Positions 33,970 to 42,866 of a stretch of 64,000 nucleotides of DNA are shown one piece after another. The DNA comes from Pinibacter aurantiacus (GTDB lineage: Bacteria; Bacteroidota; Bacteroidia; Chitinophagales; Chitinophagaceae). A program made the position numbers and the translations under genes. The DNA is taken from positions 186,001-250,000 of the forward strand of contig NZ_JAHSPG010000003.1 in the NCBI RefSeq assembly GCF_019130065.1, in the 5' to 3' direction. Below the pieces are notes generated by a model. It made no database searches, had not been told where the DNA came from, and worked only from the letters and a program-made list of their open reading frames with translations. Position 1 is the stretch's first letter; each line of letters begins with the position of its first letter.

Positions 33970-34136
33970 TTGAAAATTGAAAGTTGAAAATTGAAAATGA
34001 GAAGGACCGCGGATTTTCAAGATTATCGTGATTAATCATCGAAACAATGACAATCTGCGCTCAACTTTCAACTTTCAATTTTCAATTGTTGCCTTGCTCA
34101 ATCATTTTCAACTTTCAACTTTCAATTTTCAATTAA
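33967..34136. repeat. TTGAAAATTGAAAGTTGAAAAT-type inverted repeats
   Basis: 'TTGAAAATTGAAAGTTGAA' at 33970-33990 pairs with 'TTTCAACTTTCAATTTTCAA' at 34065-34084, and again at 34106-34133. They directly follow one gene and precede the next. A related patch sits at 7676-7700. Confidence 0.7.
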
Positions 34137-34137
34137 C

Positions 34138-35370
34138 ATGAAGCAAATACTTACCTTTTTAACCACTACCCTGTTTTTAACTGCCGTTCATGCGCAAACG
34201 CTTAAAACCGGTGTTTGGCGCGGCGGTCTGCAGAGAACGGATGGCAATGAGATCGCTTTCAATTTTGATGTTAAGCAGGTGCAGGGTAAAAGCGTATTTA
34301 TTATTCATAACGCAGCTGAAAGGCTTGAGGTAAAGGATATTAGTTTTGACGGCGATTCCTGTTTTATCAACATGCCTTTTTTTGAATCGCAGTTCAGATT
34401 GAAAGTGGTTAACAACGGCGAGCTTGCGGGCTTGTGGATCCGCGGTTCTTCTTCAAAAAACCTTGTTGTTCCTTTTAAGGCGGTATATGGATCAACTGAG
34501 CGCTATCCGGTTACATCCAGGCCTTCATACAACGTAACCGGCAAGTGGGCGACCAGCTTTTTATCAACTGACGGTAACGAACAAGCGATTGCGGAACTTG
34601 TGCAGAAAGGACAAAAACTAACAGGCACTTTTTTAACAGCAACCGGTGACTACAGGTATCTTGAAGGAGTGGTGAACAAAGATTCTTTGCAGATGTCGGG
34701 CTTCGATGGAGGGCATGCCTATTACTTTTCTGCCAAAATAAAAGACGCTAAACATTTGTCAGATGGCGTTTTTGTGTCGGGACCTGTTTATAAACAATCA
34801 TGGACAGCTGAGAGAAATGACACTGCAACATTGCCACGAAATGAAGCTGCGATGTATGTAAACCCGGGTGAGGATAAATTGGATTTTACTTTCACTGACC
34901 TGGATGGTAAAAAAGTTTCGATCAATGACACCCGATTTAAAAACAAAGTGGTTGTTATCCAGATAATGGGGAGCTGGTGCCCGAACTGCATGGATGAAAC
35001 TGCCTTTCTAAGCAGGTTTTATGACAAGAATAAAAATCGTGGCATTGAAATGATAGCACTTGCTTATGAGTATAGTGAAGACCTTCAACGGTCGCAAAAA
35101 AGTTTGCTCAAATTCCAACAGCGATTCAATGTGCAATACCCGATATTGATCACCGGTGTTAAAGCAAGCGATACTTTACGTACGCAAAAAACATTGCCGC
35201 AGCTTACTCCCATTAAAACATTTCCATCCACAGTGTTCATTGGAAAAGATGGCAAAGTAAAAAAGATTGACACTGGCTTTAATGGTCCGGGAACCGGCGT
35301 GCATTATGATGAATACAAGAAAGAGTTTAATAAGATCATTGATGAATTGTTGATTAACGCGGAACGCTGA
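34138..35370 (+). CDS. TlpA-like thioredoxin-fold protein
   Basis: 410 residues with a Sec signal peptide (MKQILTFLTTTLFLTAVHAQ). The N-terminal 240 residues are beta-rich with no recognised domain. The C-terminal third is a TlpA/AhpC-TSA thioredoxin fold with 'MGSWCPNCMDETAFLSRF' (about 278-295), so the redox pair is CPNC. It is expected in the periplasm as a thiol oxidoreductase. The next gene downstream has the same fold, suggesting a functional pair. Confidence 0.85.
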   Translation: MKQILTFLTTTLFLTAVHAQTLKTGVWRGGLQRTDGNEIAFNFDVKQVQGKSVFIIHNAAERLEVKDISFDGDSCFINMPFFESQFRLKVVNNGELAGLWIRGSSSKNLVVPFKAVYGSTERYPVTSRPSYNVTGKWATSFLSTDGNEQAIAELVQKGQKLTGTFLTATGDYRYLEGVVNKDSLQMSGFDGGHAYYFSAKIKDAKHLSDGVFVSGPVYKQSWTAERNDTATLPRNEAAMYVNPGEDKLDFTFTDLDGKKVSINDTRFKNKVVVIQIMGSWCPNCMDETAFLSRFYDKNKNRGIEMIALAYEYSEDLQRSQKSLLKFQQRFNVQYPILITGVKASDTLRTQKTLPQLTPIKTFPSTVFIGKDGKVKKIDTGFNGPGTGVHYDEYKKEFNKIIDELLINAER

Positions 35371-35475
35371 ATGCAGAATGCCTAATGCTTAACGCTGAAG
35401 GCTTAACGCTGAAGGCTTAACGCTGAACGCACGCATGCATTGGGCGTTTGGCGTTCAGCGTTAAGCATTATATTT
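35366..35475. repeat. AACGCTGAAGGCTT-type inverted repeat
   Basis: 'GCTTAACGCTGAAGGCTTAA' units (about 35386-35425) pair with 'GGCGTTCAGCGTTAAGCATT' (about 35449-35468), forming a long imperfect hairpin between the two TlpA-like genes. Confidence 0.65.
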
Positions 35476-35507
35476 GACACAACCATTAACAATATAACCT
35501 TACCATC

Positions 35508-36974
35508 ATGAAAAGATCACTTATTTGCCTTGGCTTTACGATTCTGCATCTTGCTCTTTTCGCACAAAAAAAGCCTGTAGCTACCCCATTTATTCTCCAA
35601 GGAAAACTTACAAATTATCCCGAAAAATTTTTCTTCCTGCAGACGTATAATGCTAAAAGAGAAAGAAGGGTTGATACAATTCATGTTAAAGCAGATGGCA
35701 GTTTTTATTTTACAGATAGCAGCAATATCAATGCCCAAAAAGCAATGATTGGCTTTGGCAGTATGTTCCATTCGGATATTTTCGTGGCACCCGGTTATAA
35801 CCTTATTCTAACTTCGGATAGCAAAGAATTTAGCGCTCTTTCATTCACACAAAATAAAAAACTAACCGGCAAGGGAAGTGAAAGCAATTCATTCCTTTTT
35901 AAAAGAGACGCTATAATGGCTTCCAATAAAATGCCGCAAGAGTGGTATGAAATGAATGAAAAGGATTTCATTACGTTTTTGAAAAAAAGTAACAAACTAA
36001 ATGATTCTTTATTTCGTGTAGTGTTTGGTCATCATGCTGCAAACGATAACTATTTTGCCTTCTTTAAGCAAATGACAACGCTGGACAATACTTTTCAAAA
36101 CTTTTATTATGTGGTTGTCCACTCCCTGATAGATACAAGTTTCAGTGCTGCTCAAATGCGTTCTTTCGTAACTGACAATGTTGATAAAACAATATTGAAT
36201 GACCTTTATAATGAAAAATACCTGGTTTCTGAGTGGTACCGCACTGCAATGAGCGATTATGTGTCATACCTGCAAAAGCTGGAATGTAAAGAAGCACCTG
36301 CTAGTTGTGAAGGGAAAAATTACAATGTTCAGTTGCTGGATGAAATAGCCAAACACTACAAGGGTAAAGTAAAGCAGATCGCGCTGTTCCGCTTCATGAA
36401 CAACAACCTGACTTATTGCAGGTCTTTTGCCGAACTGAATACTTACAAAAAAGAATTCCCTCAATTTGTGTCGATGCTGGAAGATAAAACCAACCAGCAA
36501 AAAATTGACACCCTTTTCGCAAAAATGGAGAATACTCTTCTGAAAACGCAGGTTGGACAACTCGCACCGGCCTTCGTTGCAGAGGACAGTACTGGCCGCC
36601 AATACAGTATTGAAAATTATAAAGGAAAGGTGGTTTACCTGGACCTGTGGGCGAGCTGGTGCGGACCGTGCAGACATGAAACGCCTTACCTGAAAAAGCT
36701 GGTTGAAAAATTTAACGGCGACGCTTCCATTGCATTTGTTAGTGTTGCAGTACTTGATAAAAAAGATAAATGGAAAGAAGCATTGGCAGATGATACACCT
36801 CAATGGCTACAGCTTTTTGATACAAACGGATCGGTGCAAAGTGCATATGTTGCCAACTCCATTCCAAAATTTATTTTGATAAATAAAGAAGGTAAAATTG
36901 TAAGTTTTGATGCACCTGTGCCAAGCAGCGGTGAAGAAATTGAAAAGTTGTTAAGAGCTGAAATTGCGAAATAA
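35508..36974 (+). CDS. TlpA family disulfide reductase with DUF4369 domain
   Basis: 488 residues. A signal peptide (to about residue 19) is followed by DUF4369 ('FILQGKLTNYPEKFFFLQTY', about 28-47). The C-terminal thioredoxin domain has 'LDLWASWCGPCRHETPYLKK' (about 379-398), with the classic CGPC redox pair. Such proteins reduce or protect periplasmic thiols in Bacteroidota. Single transcript, ending in a clear terminator 15 nt after the stop. Confidence 0.9.
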   Translation: MKRSLICLGFTILHLALFAQKKPVATPFILQGKLTNYPEKFFFLQTYNAKRERRVDTIHVKADGSFYFTDSSNINAQKAMIGFGSMFHSDIFVAPGYNLILTSDSKEFSALSFTQNKKLTGKGSESNSFLFKRDAIMASNKMPQEWYEMNEKDFITFLKKSNKLNDSLFRVVFGHHAANDNYFAFFKQMTTLDNTFQNFYYVVVHSLIDTSFSAAQMRSFVTDNVDKTILNDLYNEKYLVSEWYRTAMSDYVSYLQKLECKEAPASCEGKNYNVQLLDEIAKHYKGKVKQIALFRFMNNNLTYCRSFAELNTYKKEFPQFVSMLEDKTNQQKIDTLFAKMENTLLKTQVGQLAPAFVAEDSTGRQYSIENYKGKVVYLDLWASWCGPCRHETPYLKKLVEKFNGDASIAFVSVAVLDKKDKWKEALADDTPQWLQLFDTNGSVQSAYVANSIPKFILINKEGKIVSFDAPVPSSGEEIEKLLRAEIAK

Positions 36975-36989
36975 AAACACTTAAAAACA

Positions 36990-37022
36990 AAGCCTGTTGA
37001 CTAAACATCAACAGGCTTTTTT
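36990..37022 (+). terminator. Terminator of the TlpA/DUF4369 gene
   Basis: AAGCCTGTTGA (36990-37000) pairs with TCAACAGGCTT (37008-37018) and six T residues follow. Confidence 0.9.
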
Positions 37023-37366
37023 CCACATCATCATCACCACATTTATTCGGCATAATTGTTTTCAGAGGTATAATAAATTGTTCCTTTTGCGGGAGTTCAT
37101 TAATACATACTCAATGTCGTTTAGCTAAGAACTGTTTAGCGGTTATTGCTTTTATTCAGAAGGCTTCGACAAGCTCAGCCTGACACTCCGCTCTCACTGT
37201 CAGGCTGAGCTTGTCGAGGCCTTCTTGCTAACTAAACAACATTAATACATACGAGAAATCTTGGCGGATGGTTTGCCGGGGATCGCTTTTTCAAAAAAAT
37301 CCCCCGCTAAGAATAGCGAGGGACAAAAAAAGGAGAAATCTTAGTCATAAATAACTACATGAGCCC
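37023..37366. other. Intergenic region with dispersed hairpin
   Basis: No gene is seen. It holds the long hairpin at 37158-37226. A 'CCCCCGCTAAGAATAGCGAGG' patch near 37302-37322 can fold as a small stem. Confidence 0.5.
37158..37226. repeat. Long hairpin of the TTCGACAAGCTCAGCCTGACA family
   Basis: Arms 37158-37184 and 37199-37226 are complementary over about 27 bp with one base difference, separated by CTCCGCTCTCAC. It ends in neither a clear T run nor a gene, so it looks like a dispersed palindromic element rather than a simple terminator. Confidence 0.8.
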
Positions 37367-38569
37367 TTACTCCTTTATCAGTTTTAGTGTGCTTAAAACC
37401 TGGCCGTTCTGTATAACCTGTACAAAGTATACCGCACGGGCCAATGATGTTACACTAATTGGTGACGAAGAAGTGACACCGTTTTGGACCAGTAACACCC
37501 TTCCATTCACATCTATTAGTTTTATTACTGCGGGTTGCGTGAGCCCCTTTACATAACACACTCCTTGTGTTGGGTTAGGCGTAATTTGCAGGCTGAGAGC
37601 TGCCGCATCAAAATTTACAGTTTTCACCGGACTATAAGTGAACTTGCCATCTATGTCTACCATTTTAAGGCGGTAGTAGTTGGGGCCTGTTGCTGTGTTG
37701 GCATCAGTAAAGCTGTAGGTTTGCTTGCCTGCATAGTTACCGGCTGCTGCCACAGTGCCTATCTTGCTATAGGTTACTCCATCTGTGCTGCGCTCTACAA
37801 TAAAAGTGGCAGTGTTTTGCTGCTCGCTTACTGTCCAGTTTAATAAGCTTGCGCTATTGCTTTGCTTAGCTGTAAAGGATAACAGCTTTAATGGCAGTAG
37901 TGTCATCGTAGGCGTTAACGCAGAATTACCTGCTCCTATATCCACCAACAGGGAACCGCTGTTATTATATCCGCCGTTCGCAACACTGTAAAAGTAGGCA
38001 CTGCCAGGAATGTCAGAAGGTATAAAATAACCTGGATAGAGGAAACTTGGTCCATTGTCTATATCACCAACATACGTAGCACCATCGCCTGAATTACCAA
38101 AGTCCGCAAAATCCAATAGATAAGGAGTAAAGGTTTTCCCACCTGGCACCTTATAAGTTATTGTTCCTATCCGATATTCAGTACCACTTGTAACGTCAGC
38201 TGTTTGGAATACACCTGGCGCTAGATTAATACTATAAGCGTGATAACTAAAACCGGCTGGATTAACACTGACGGATGGAACGCCGTTGCTTCCGGCGTTA
38301 TCAATTACCGGCGCATACTCACGACCAAACATACTGTTGAGCACTGAATCTGTTGCCCATGTCCCTGTCGGTACACCATCCGAAATCTTAAACCCAACAG
38401 CAAATTCAATTTGGGTCCATAAAACCTTGCCGCTACCACGGGGCATTACGTACAGGCTTACTTGGTTGCTTGCCGGACCTAGTTTCATTGTATAGCCGTA
38501 TCCAGTTACCTGGCTATAACCCAGACAACTGATCAATAAACTAAATATGATTACTAAAATTTTTTTCAT
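37367..38569 (-). CDS. Secreted protein with cohesin-like N-terminal region and type IX sorting tail
   Basis: 400 residues. A signal peptide (to about residue 19) is followed by a beta-rich region starting 'GYTMKLGPASNQVSLYVMPR', a cohesin/carbohydrate-binding-like layout (tentative). A fibronectin-type stretch follows ('LLNWTVSEQQNTATFIVERS', about 245-264). The C-terminal 'ITPNPTQGVCYVKGL' and 'ARAVYFVQVIQNGQVL' form a type A T9SS sorting domain, so the protein is exported to the surface. It lies 33 nt downstream of the next gene and is probably co-transcribed with it. Confidence 0.8.
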   Translation of the reverse strand: MKKILVIIFSLLISCLGYSQVTGYGYTMKLGPASNQVSLYVMPRGSGKVLWTQIEFAVGFKISDGVPTGTWATDSVLNSMFGREYAPVIDNAGSNGVPSVSVNPAGFSYHAYSINLAPGVFQTADVTSGTEYRIGTITYKVPGGKTFTPYLLDFADFGNSGDGATYVGDIDNGPSFLYPGYFIPSDIPGSAYFYSVANGGYNNSGSLLVDIGAGNSALTPTMTLLPLKLLSFTAKQSNSASLLNWTVSEQQNTATFIVERSTDGVTYSKIGTVAAAGNYAGKQTYSFTDANTATGPNYYRLKMVDIDGKFTYSPVKTVNFDAAALSLQITPNPTQGVCYVKGLTQPAVIKLIDVNGRVLLVQNGVTSSSPISVTSLARAVYFVQVIQNGQVLSTLKLIKE

Positions 38570-38602
38570 AAAATACTTTTGACATGTTTGCGTTGCCCAA
38601 AC

Positions 38603-39421
38603 TTATAAATGTTGATTGACTGCGGCAGTTGACACGCCTGCCAATACGGTTGTGGAAAGGAAAAACTCATCACAGCCCGGACTGGTATAACAAACTTTGC
38701 CATTCAAGTTGAAATCGGCATTATGATATACATTGTTCAATACGTTGGTTGATACTCCGCCCAACGTAGTTGTAACTAAAAAGAATTCATCATTACCTGG
38801 GCCTGTGTACCTTACTACTCCATTACTTGTACCATCGCCACCCCACATTGCAAACAAGCCATTGCCCATGTCTTTCATGGCCGTATTAGTTGTAATGCTT
38901 GGATTTTGGTAAGCCTGTGCCTGACCGCTTGTAAAGTCATACAAAGTGGCCGTGCCGCTCAATGCCTGTGCAGCAGCTGTACGTATACCAAGGTGATTGC
39001 GGTGGCGGATCGCTATGTAGTAATCGTCGGGTGTAGCGTTCGCAAAACTTACCGGAGATGTGCCATCCAAATCCACTACTGTTCCATCACTTTTTACAAA
39101 CGCTGCTCTTGTGGCGATTACCGTAGATGGCGTTGTTTTGTCACGTAGCTCTACCAACACCCAATCGGTTACTCCCGCTGGTATGCCGGCTACGGACTCC
39201 GTACCAGAATAGTTAAAAGGTGCGTTTTTATATGGTTGAGTCAGAGGTATTACTCCAAGCGAGTTCAATGCAGTGGTCATGGAGGTACCACTTACTGCAC
39301 CTTGCAATAGTACTTTGACGCTTAGGTTAATTTGTGCGTGCATTCTGCCACTAAGCAAAAGCAGCAGCAAAGCGCATCCCGCGAACCGTACTGTTGATTT
39401 ATGTTTTAAAAATATACTCAT
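38603..39421 (-). CDS. Secreted protein with two dockerin-like repeats
   Basis: 272 residues with a signal peptide ('FAGCALLLLLLSGRMHAQ'). The middle ('YYIAIRHRNHLGIRTAAAQA') is common in Bacteroidota surface proteins. Near the C-terminus two related units, 'SNGVVRYTGPGNDEFFLVTT' and 'LNGKVCYTSPGCDEFFLSTT', each contain N-G-V/K and D-E-F-F, resembling degenerate dockerin repeats. There is no T9SS sorting tail. Paired with the cohesin-like partner downstream, it may bind it (inference). Confidence 0.7.
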   Translation of the reverse strand: MSIFLKHKSTVRFAGCALLLLLLSGRMHAQINLSVKVLLQGAVSGTSMTTALNSLGVIPLTQPYKNAPFNYSGTESVAGIPAGVTDWVLVELRDKTTPSTVIATRAAFVKSDGTVVDLDGTSPVSFANATPDDYYIAIRHRNHLGIRTAAAQALSGTATLYDFTSGQAQAYQNPSITTNTAMKDMGNGLFAMWGGDGTSNGVVRYTGPGNDEFFLVTTTLGGVSTNVLNNVYHNADFNLNGKVCYTSPGCDEFFLSTTVLAGVSTAAVNQHL

Positions 39422-40330
39422 GTAAAAAATTTCAGATTAAAAGTAACTGTAGCACCGGGGCCGCGTAATGCGGATTAACGATGCAGGATAACGCCTGATG
39501 TTATTTTATCAGGAGTCAACTTCTGCGCAGGTTATCGATATGGTGAATGCGCAGATTACTGACCTTTGCCAGACCCAATGTATCACCGTTGCGCTCGGGA
39601 AGTAGGTGGGCTGATACGCGATAAATAAAGGAGCTGCGAAAATTGAGTGCAAATTCGTTTCATGCATTGAATGTTTAGATGTTAGGGATTTGACAGATTG
39701 TTTTAAAAGGGAGTAAGCTGAGAGAAAATATTTGAGCGCCTGGTTTCTTAAATTTCAACAAGCAGACAACAAAATATCGTTCCCGGCAAAAGCGTATATT
39801 GTCTATACAACTCTTTTTAATGCATATGTTACTGTGGGGGAAGAAAAGGTTAGAGATACAAAATGGGAGTCCTTTGTTTAAGCACCAGATCATTTAATTT
39901 AGCAACCACTAAAAACGTGTATACATGATCGTTACCAAGACAAACATATACACTTTAAGCTGTTATTTTTTACGGGAACCCGTAAAGTGTTTACAAGTAA
40001 AAACGACTGATTTAAACAAAGCGCGGTCCAATTAAATAAGAAGAAAAACTGTTTAGTTACAACTTTCCTAAAATCTCATTAATGGACGAAAAAACACCTA
40101 TCCCAATAAGAGAATATTACCAGCAAACGCTGTTCTTTTCATATCACTATGTTACTTTTGGGATGCTTAATAAACAAATGGTCAATGTGAACTATGGAAT
40201 CAAGGCATTATGCTTTGATGAACGAGCCGTTGTATTTGTATACTCACCGATGGGACAGGTGATCATTGGTTAGTGCAAATATAGTCGAATATTTCAAACA
40301 ATTCTAAATTTTCAACTTTTTTTTAAAGAA
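39422..40330. other. Long intergenic region before the XRE regulator
   Basis: No convincing gene is seen. Two weak frames (39675-39893 minus, 40082-40273 plus) lack family features. A TTTACGGG-AA-CCCGTAAA palindrome lies at 39969-39986, inside an outer repeat ACACTTTA (39950-39957) / TAAAGTGT (39983-39990). These may be operator sites or regulatory RNA structure. Confidence 0.5.
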
Positions 40331-40753
40331 ATGATTTATTTCGGCAAAAACCTTAGGTTTCTAAGAGAAAAAGAAGGTATCAAACAAAATAAGATGGCTG
40401 ATTCGGCGGGTTTTAACCGAACAACGTGGAATGGCTACGAAAACGACAACAGCTATCCTGATTTTGAAGATTTGGTGAGAATATCCGATTTTTTCGGTAT
40501 TCCTGAATCCGTTTTGATACGTACTGATTTATCCAAAAACGGGTATCAAGTGCCAGAAAAAACAAAAGATGGCAACCTGGTAGAGGATGAAGCGGAAGAA
40601 TACAGCTCTCTAAAGTCAGAAATAGAAAAGCTACAACGCACAGTTGATCAGCTGACTGAACATAATCTTTTACAAAGTGAGAAGATCAAAAGTCTTAACG
40701 AAGAGAATGCATCTTTGAACGAAAAACTGAAAATACAATCTGCCGACCAGTAA
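40331..40753 (+). CDS. XRE-family helix-turn-helix regulator with coiled-coil tail
   Basis: 140 residues. The HTH_3 domain occupies about 5-60: 'NLRFLREKEGIKQNKMADSA' then 'FNRTTWNGYENDNSYPDFED' and 'LVRISDFFGIPESVLI'. The C-terminal half is a heptad-rich coiled coil ('SLKSEIEKLQRTVDQLTEHN', about 95-114), probably for dimerisation. No partner toxin or kinase is adjacent, so its target is unknown. The palindrome about 345 bp upstream could be its operator. Confidence 0.88.
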   Translation: MIYFGKNLRFLREKEGIKQNKMADSAGFNRTTWNGYENDNSYPDFEDLVRISDFFGIPESVLIRTDLSKNGYQVPEKTKDGNLVEDEAEEYSSLKSEIEKLQRTVDQLTEHNLLQSEKIKSLNEENASLNEKLKIQSADQ

Positions 40754-40825
40754 ATTCCTGAAGCGTTTAACAAAAAGGACCACCCTCAAGGCAGTCCGAT
40801 CGAAATAAAAAAGTTCATTTGATAT

Positions 40826-41239
40826 CTATTCAGGAAATGAAATATCTGCAACTGTTTTCTTTTCCAATATTTTCAAAGTGGCATCTCTTACCTGCACCAT
40901 TGCCATGTTTAAGCCACACTTCTTTTCATCACAGTTTTTACAACGCTCATAAAAATTAAGGCTTACGCAGGGCAGCAAAGAGATTGGTCCGTCCAGCAAT
41001 CGCATTACCTGTGCAAGATTTACTTTTTTGGGTTCAATTGCAAAAAAGTAGCCTCCACCCTTTCCTTTTTTACTGTCCAGAATTCCTGCCTTTCTTAATT
41101 CAAGGAGAATATTTTCCAAAAACTTCAGCGGGATTTTCTTTTTCTTGGATACTTCTGCAATAAGCACTGGCCCTTCATGCTCATGCTGTGCCAGGTACAT
41201 TAAAGCTTTGAACGCATACTGTGTTTTCTTTGAAAGCAT
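40826..41239 (-). CDS. Rrf2 family transcriptional regulator
   Basis: 137 residues. The winged helix 'TQYAFKALMYLAQHEHEGPV' (about 6-25), 'KKIPLKFLENILLELRKAGI' and 'SKKGKGGGYFFAI' match Rrf2. The C-terminal 'CVSLNFYERCKNCDEKKCGL' (about 92-111) contains the cysteines that in many members bind an iron-sulfur cluster (IscR/NsrR/CymR type). It may sense redox or cysteine status. It is a single gene on the minus strand. Confidence 0.9.
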   Translation of the reverse strand: MLSKKTQYAFKALMYLAQHEHEGPVLIAEVSKKKKIPLKFLENILLELRKAGILDSKKGKGGGYFFAIEPKKVNLAQVMRLLDGPISLLPCVSLNFYERCKNCDEKKCGLNMAMVQVRDATLKILEKKTVADISFPE

Positions 41240-41254
41240 CGGAAGTTTTGAGTT

Positions 41255-41365
41255 TTGAGTTATGAGTTTTGAGTTGCTAGTTATTGGTTGTTAGTTGTTA
41301 GACATGAATAAGCACTATTCGAAAATAAAGGCTAACAACTAATAACTAACAACTAATAACCATTC
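41255..41365. repeat. GTTAGTTGTTAG-type inverted repeat
   Basis: 'TTATTGGTTGTTAGTTGTTA' (41281-41300) pairs with 'TAACAACTAATAACTAACAA' (41332-41351). The same family recurs near 12298-12330 and 43855-43975. Confidence 0.6.
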
Positions 41366-41366
41366 C

Positions 41367-42083
41367 TTACAATCCTAACACTTCTTTCATACTAAAGATA
41401 CCTTTTTTGTCTTTAACAAACTCGGCAGCTAATACTGCACCTGTTGCAAAGCCGGTTCTGTTATGTGCCGTATGGATAATTTCGATATCGTCAATAGCAG
41501 ATGTATACAACGTAATGTGAGTGCCTGGTGCCGGATCCACTCTTTCACTCAAGATTACCAGTTCACTTGCGTTGTCGCTTTCTTCGTTCACCCATTTTGT
41601 TTTGCGGGAAACTCTTTCCAGGATCTGTTCAGCCAGTGAAACCGCGGTTCCGCTTGGTGAATCTTTTTTCTCTGTGTGATGGATCTCTTCCAAACGCACA
41701 TCGTATTCGGCGTGGGGGGCCATCAATTCTGCCAGTCTTTTGTTGATTTCGAAAAAGATGTTCACGCCTACGCTATAGTTGCTGGCATATACCAGCCCAC
41801 GGTTGTTTTCGTCGGTATACTTTCTTACGGCATCCCATTTATCGAGCCAGCCTGTAGAGCCGCATACAGTGGGTACGTTCCATTCGAGGAGCTTCATCAC
41901 ATTATTGTAAGCACTATGCGGGCTTGTGAACTCAATGGCAACGTCTGCTTTCGCAAGATTTTCTTTGGTAAACTCATGTTGGTTATCAATGTCGAGCTTT
42001 AAAACTATTTCGTGTCCTCTTTTTAAAGCGATTTCTTCGATGGCTTTACCCATTTTGCCATAACCAACTAAAGCAATTTTCAT
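41367..42083 (-). CDS. dapB: 4-hydroxy-tetrahydrodipicolinate reductase
   Basis: 238 residues. The NAD(P)-binding motif 'MKIALVGYGKMGKAIEEIAL' (1-20) and the catalytic region 'EEIHHTEKKDSPSGTAVSLA' (about 132-151) identify DapB, a short Bacteroidota-type form. It makes tetrahydrodipicolinate for lysine and peptidoglycan. It lies downstream of parA, parB and DUF5683 on the same strand, a common Bacteroidota gene order. Confidence 0.95.
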   Translation of the reverse strand: MKIALVGYGKMGKAIEEIALKRGHEIVLKLDIDNQHEFTKENLAKADVAIEFTSPHSAYNNVMKLLEWNVPTVCGSTGWLDKWDAVRKYTDENNRGLVYASNYSVGVNIFFEINKRLAELMAPHAEYDVRLEEIHHTEKKDSPSGTAVSLAEQILERVSRKTKWVNEESDNASELVILSERVDPAPGTHITLYTSAIDDIEIIHTAHNRTGFATGAVLAAEFVKDKKGIFSMKEVLGL

Positions 42084-42104
42084 AACAGTTTATTTATATA
42101 TTTG

Positions 42105-42191
42105 AGACCTCACCCCAACCCCTCTCCGAAGGAGAGGGGCTAGTCCCCGATTTTGTAAAAACTATAATAATTGCGAATTCAATTCGCCCCT
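42105..42191. repeat. CCCCTCTCC hairpin and GCGAATTCAATTCGCCCCTA repeat
   Basis: CCCCTCTCC (42119-42127) pairs with GGAGAGGGG (42131-42139). The palindromic GCGAATTCAATTCGC patch at 42173-42187 recurs in variants near 18066-18085 and 46607-46625. Both are dispersed repeats between genes. Confidence 0.65.
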
Positions 42192-42861
42192 AAGGTAAAC
42201 CGCGTAATGCCGTTTTCCCTTTGTGAATGTCAAACACCAGGCTCACACCAAATGTTTGTCCGCCAACCTGCGGAGCAATATTTGGCTTAATTTTCATGCT
42301 TAGGTCATCGCTCACATCAAAGTGCTTCAAGTGTGCATCTACGGTAGCATCCACCACATTTAATCCCCAAAACAAAATGAACACCAATGCCGCATAATCG
42401 ACATATTGGCGAAACTGATTCCGAACATTGCGCAATGAATTGACATCTCCATTGTCAACAAACGGTTTCAGATATGGCGCAATGTCATCATAATTGGTTC
42501 CTGCACTATCTGACGGCGTCAAATATTTAATAGCATAGTTGGCTGCACGTACCGTTTTCATATTGTCAATAAAAACGTAGGTGGTAATGCCAAGTGCCCC
42601 GTAAACAATGGGAAGTTTCCAGTAGCTGCGATTGTAGATTTGCCCCCACCCCGGTAATATTGCAGAACGGGTTGACGCAACTTTTGGATCGTGTTTTCTC
42701 ATTTTGCCGTGGATCATGGCAGAATCGCCATACAAAGAAGCGGGCTTCTTTTTAGCTATGATCGTATCATGCGTAACCTTTAGGCTGTCCTGCTGGCAAA
42801 ATGCAACAGAACTCGCACCTGCAAAAAACAGAAGAAAAAATAAAAAACGGTAAAGCTTCAT
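42190..42861 (-). CDS. DUF5683 domain-containing membrane protein
   Basis: 223 residues. An N-terminal signal or anchor (MKLYRFLFFLLFFAGAS, then VAFCQ) is followed by a linker. The family core 'ASTRSAILPGWGQIYNRSYW' (about 63-82) precedes two or three membrane spans ('LPIVYGALGITTYVFI', 'ALVFILFWGLNVVDA'). Function is unknown; it accompanies parAB and dapB in many Bacteroidota. It starts 5 nt after parB ends. Confidence 0.85.
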   Translation of the reverse strand: MKLYRFLFFLLFFAGASSVAFCQQDSLKVTHDTIIAKKKPASLYGDSAMIHGKMRKHDPKVASTRSAILPGWGQIYNRSYWKLPIVYGALGITTYVFIDNMKTVRAANYAIKYLTPSDSAGTNYDDIAPYLKPFVDNGDVNSLRNVRNQFRQYVDYAALVFILFWGLNVVDATVDAHLKHFDVSDDLSMKIKPNIAPQVGGQTFGVSLVFDIHKGKTALRGLP

Positions 42862-42866
42862 CTTTT

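Noticed and set aside
39675-39893. 72-codon minus-strand frame in the 39.4-40.3 kb gap
   Set aside because: No signal, domain or start context, and it overlaps AT-rich non-coding sequence.
40082-40273. 63-codon plus-strand frame before the XRE regulator
   Set aside because: No recognisable domain, odd composition, no promoter or conserved neighbour; left as unsupported.
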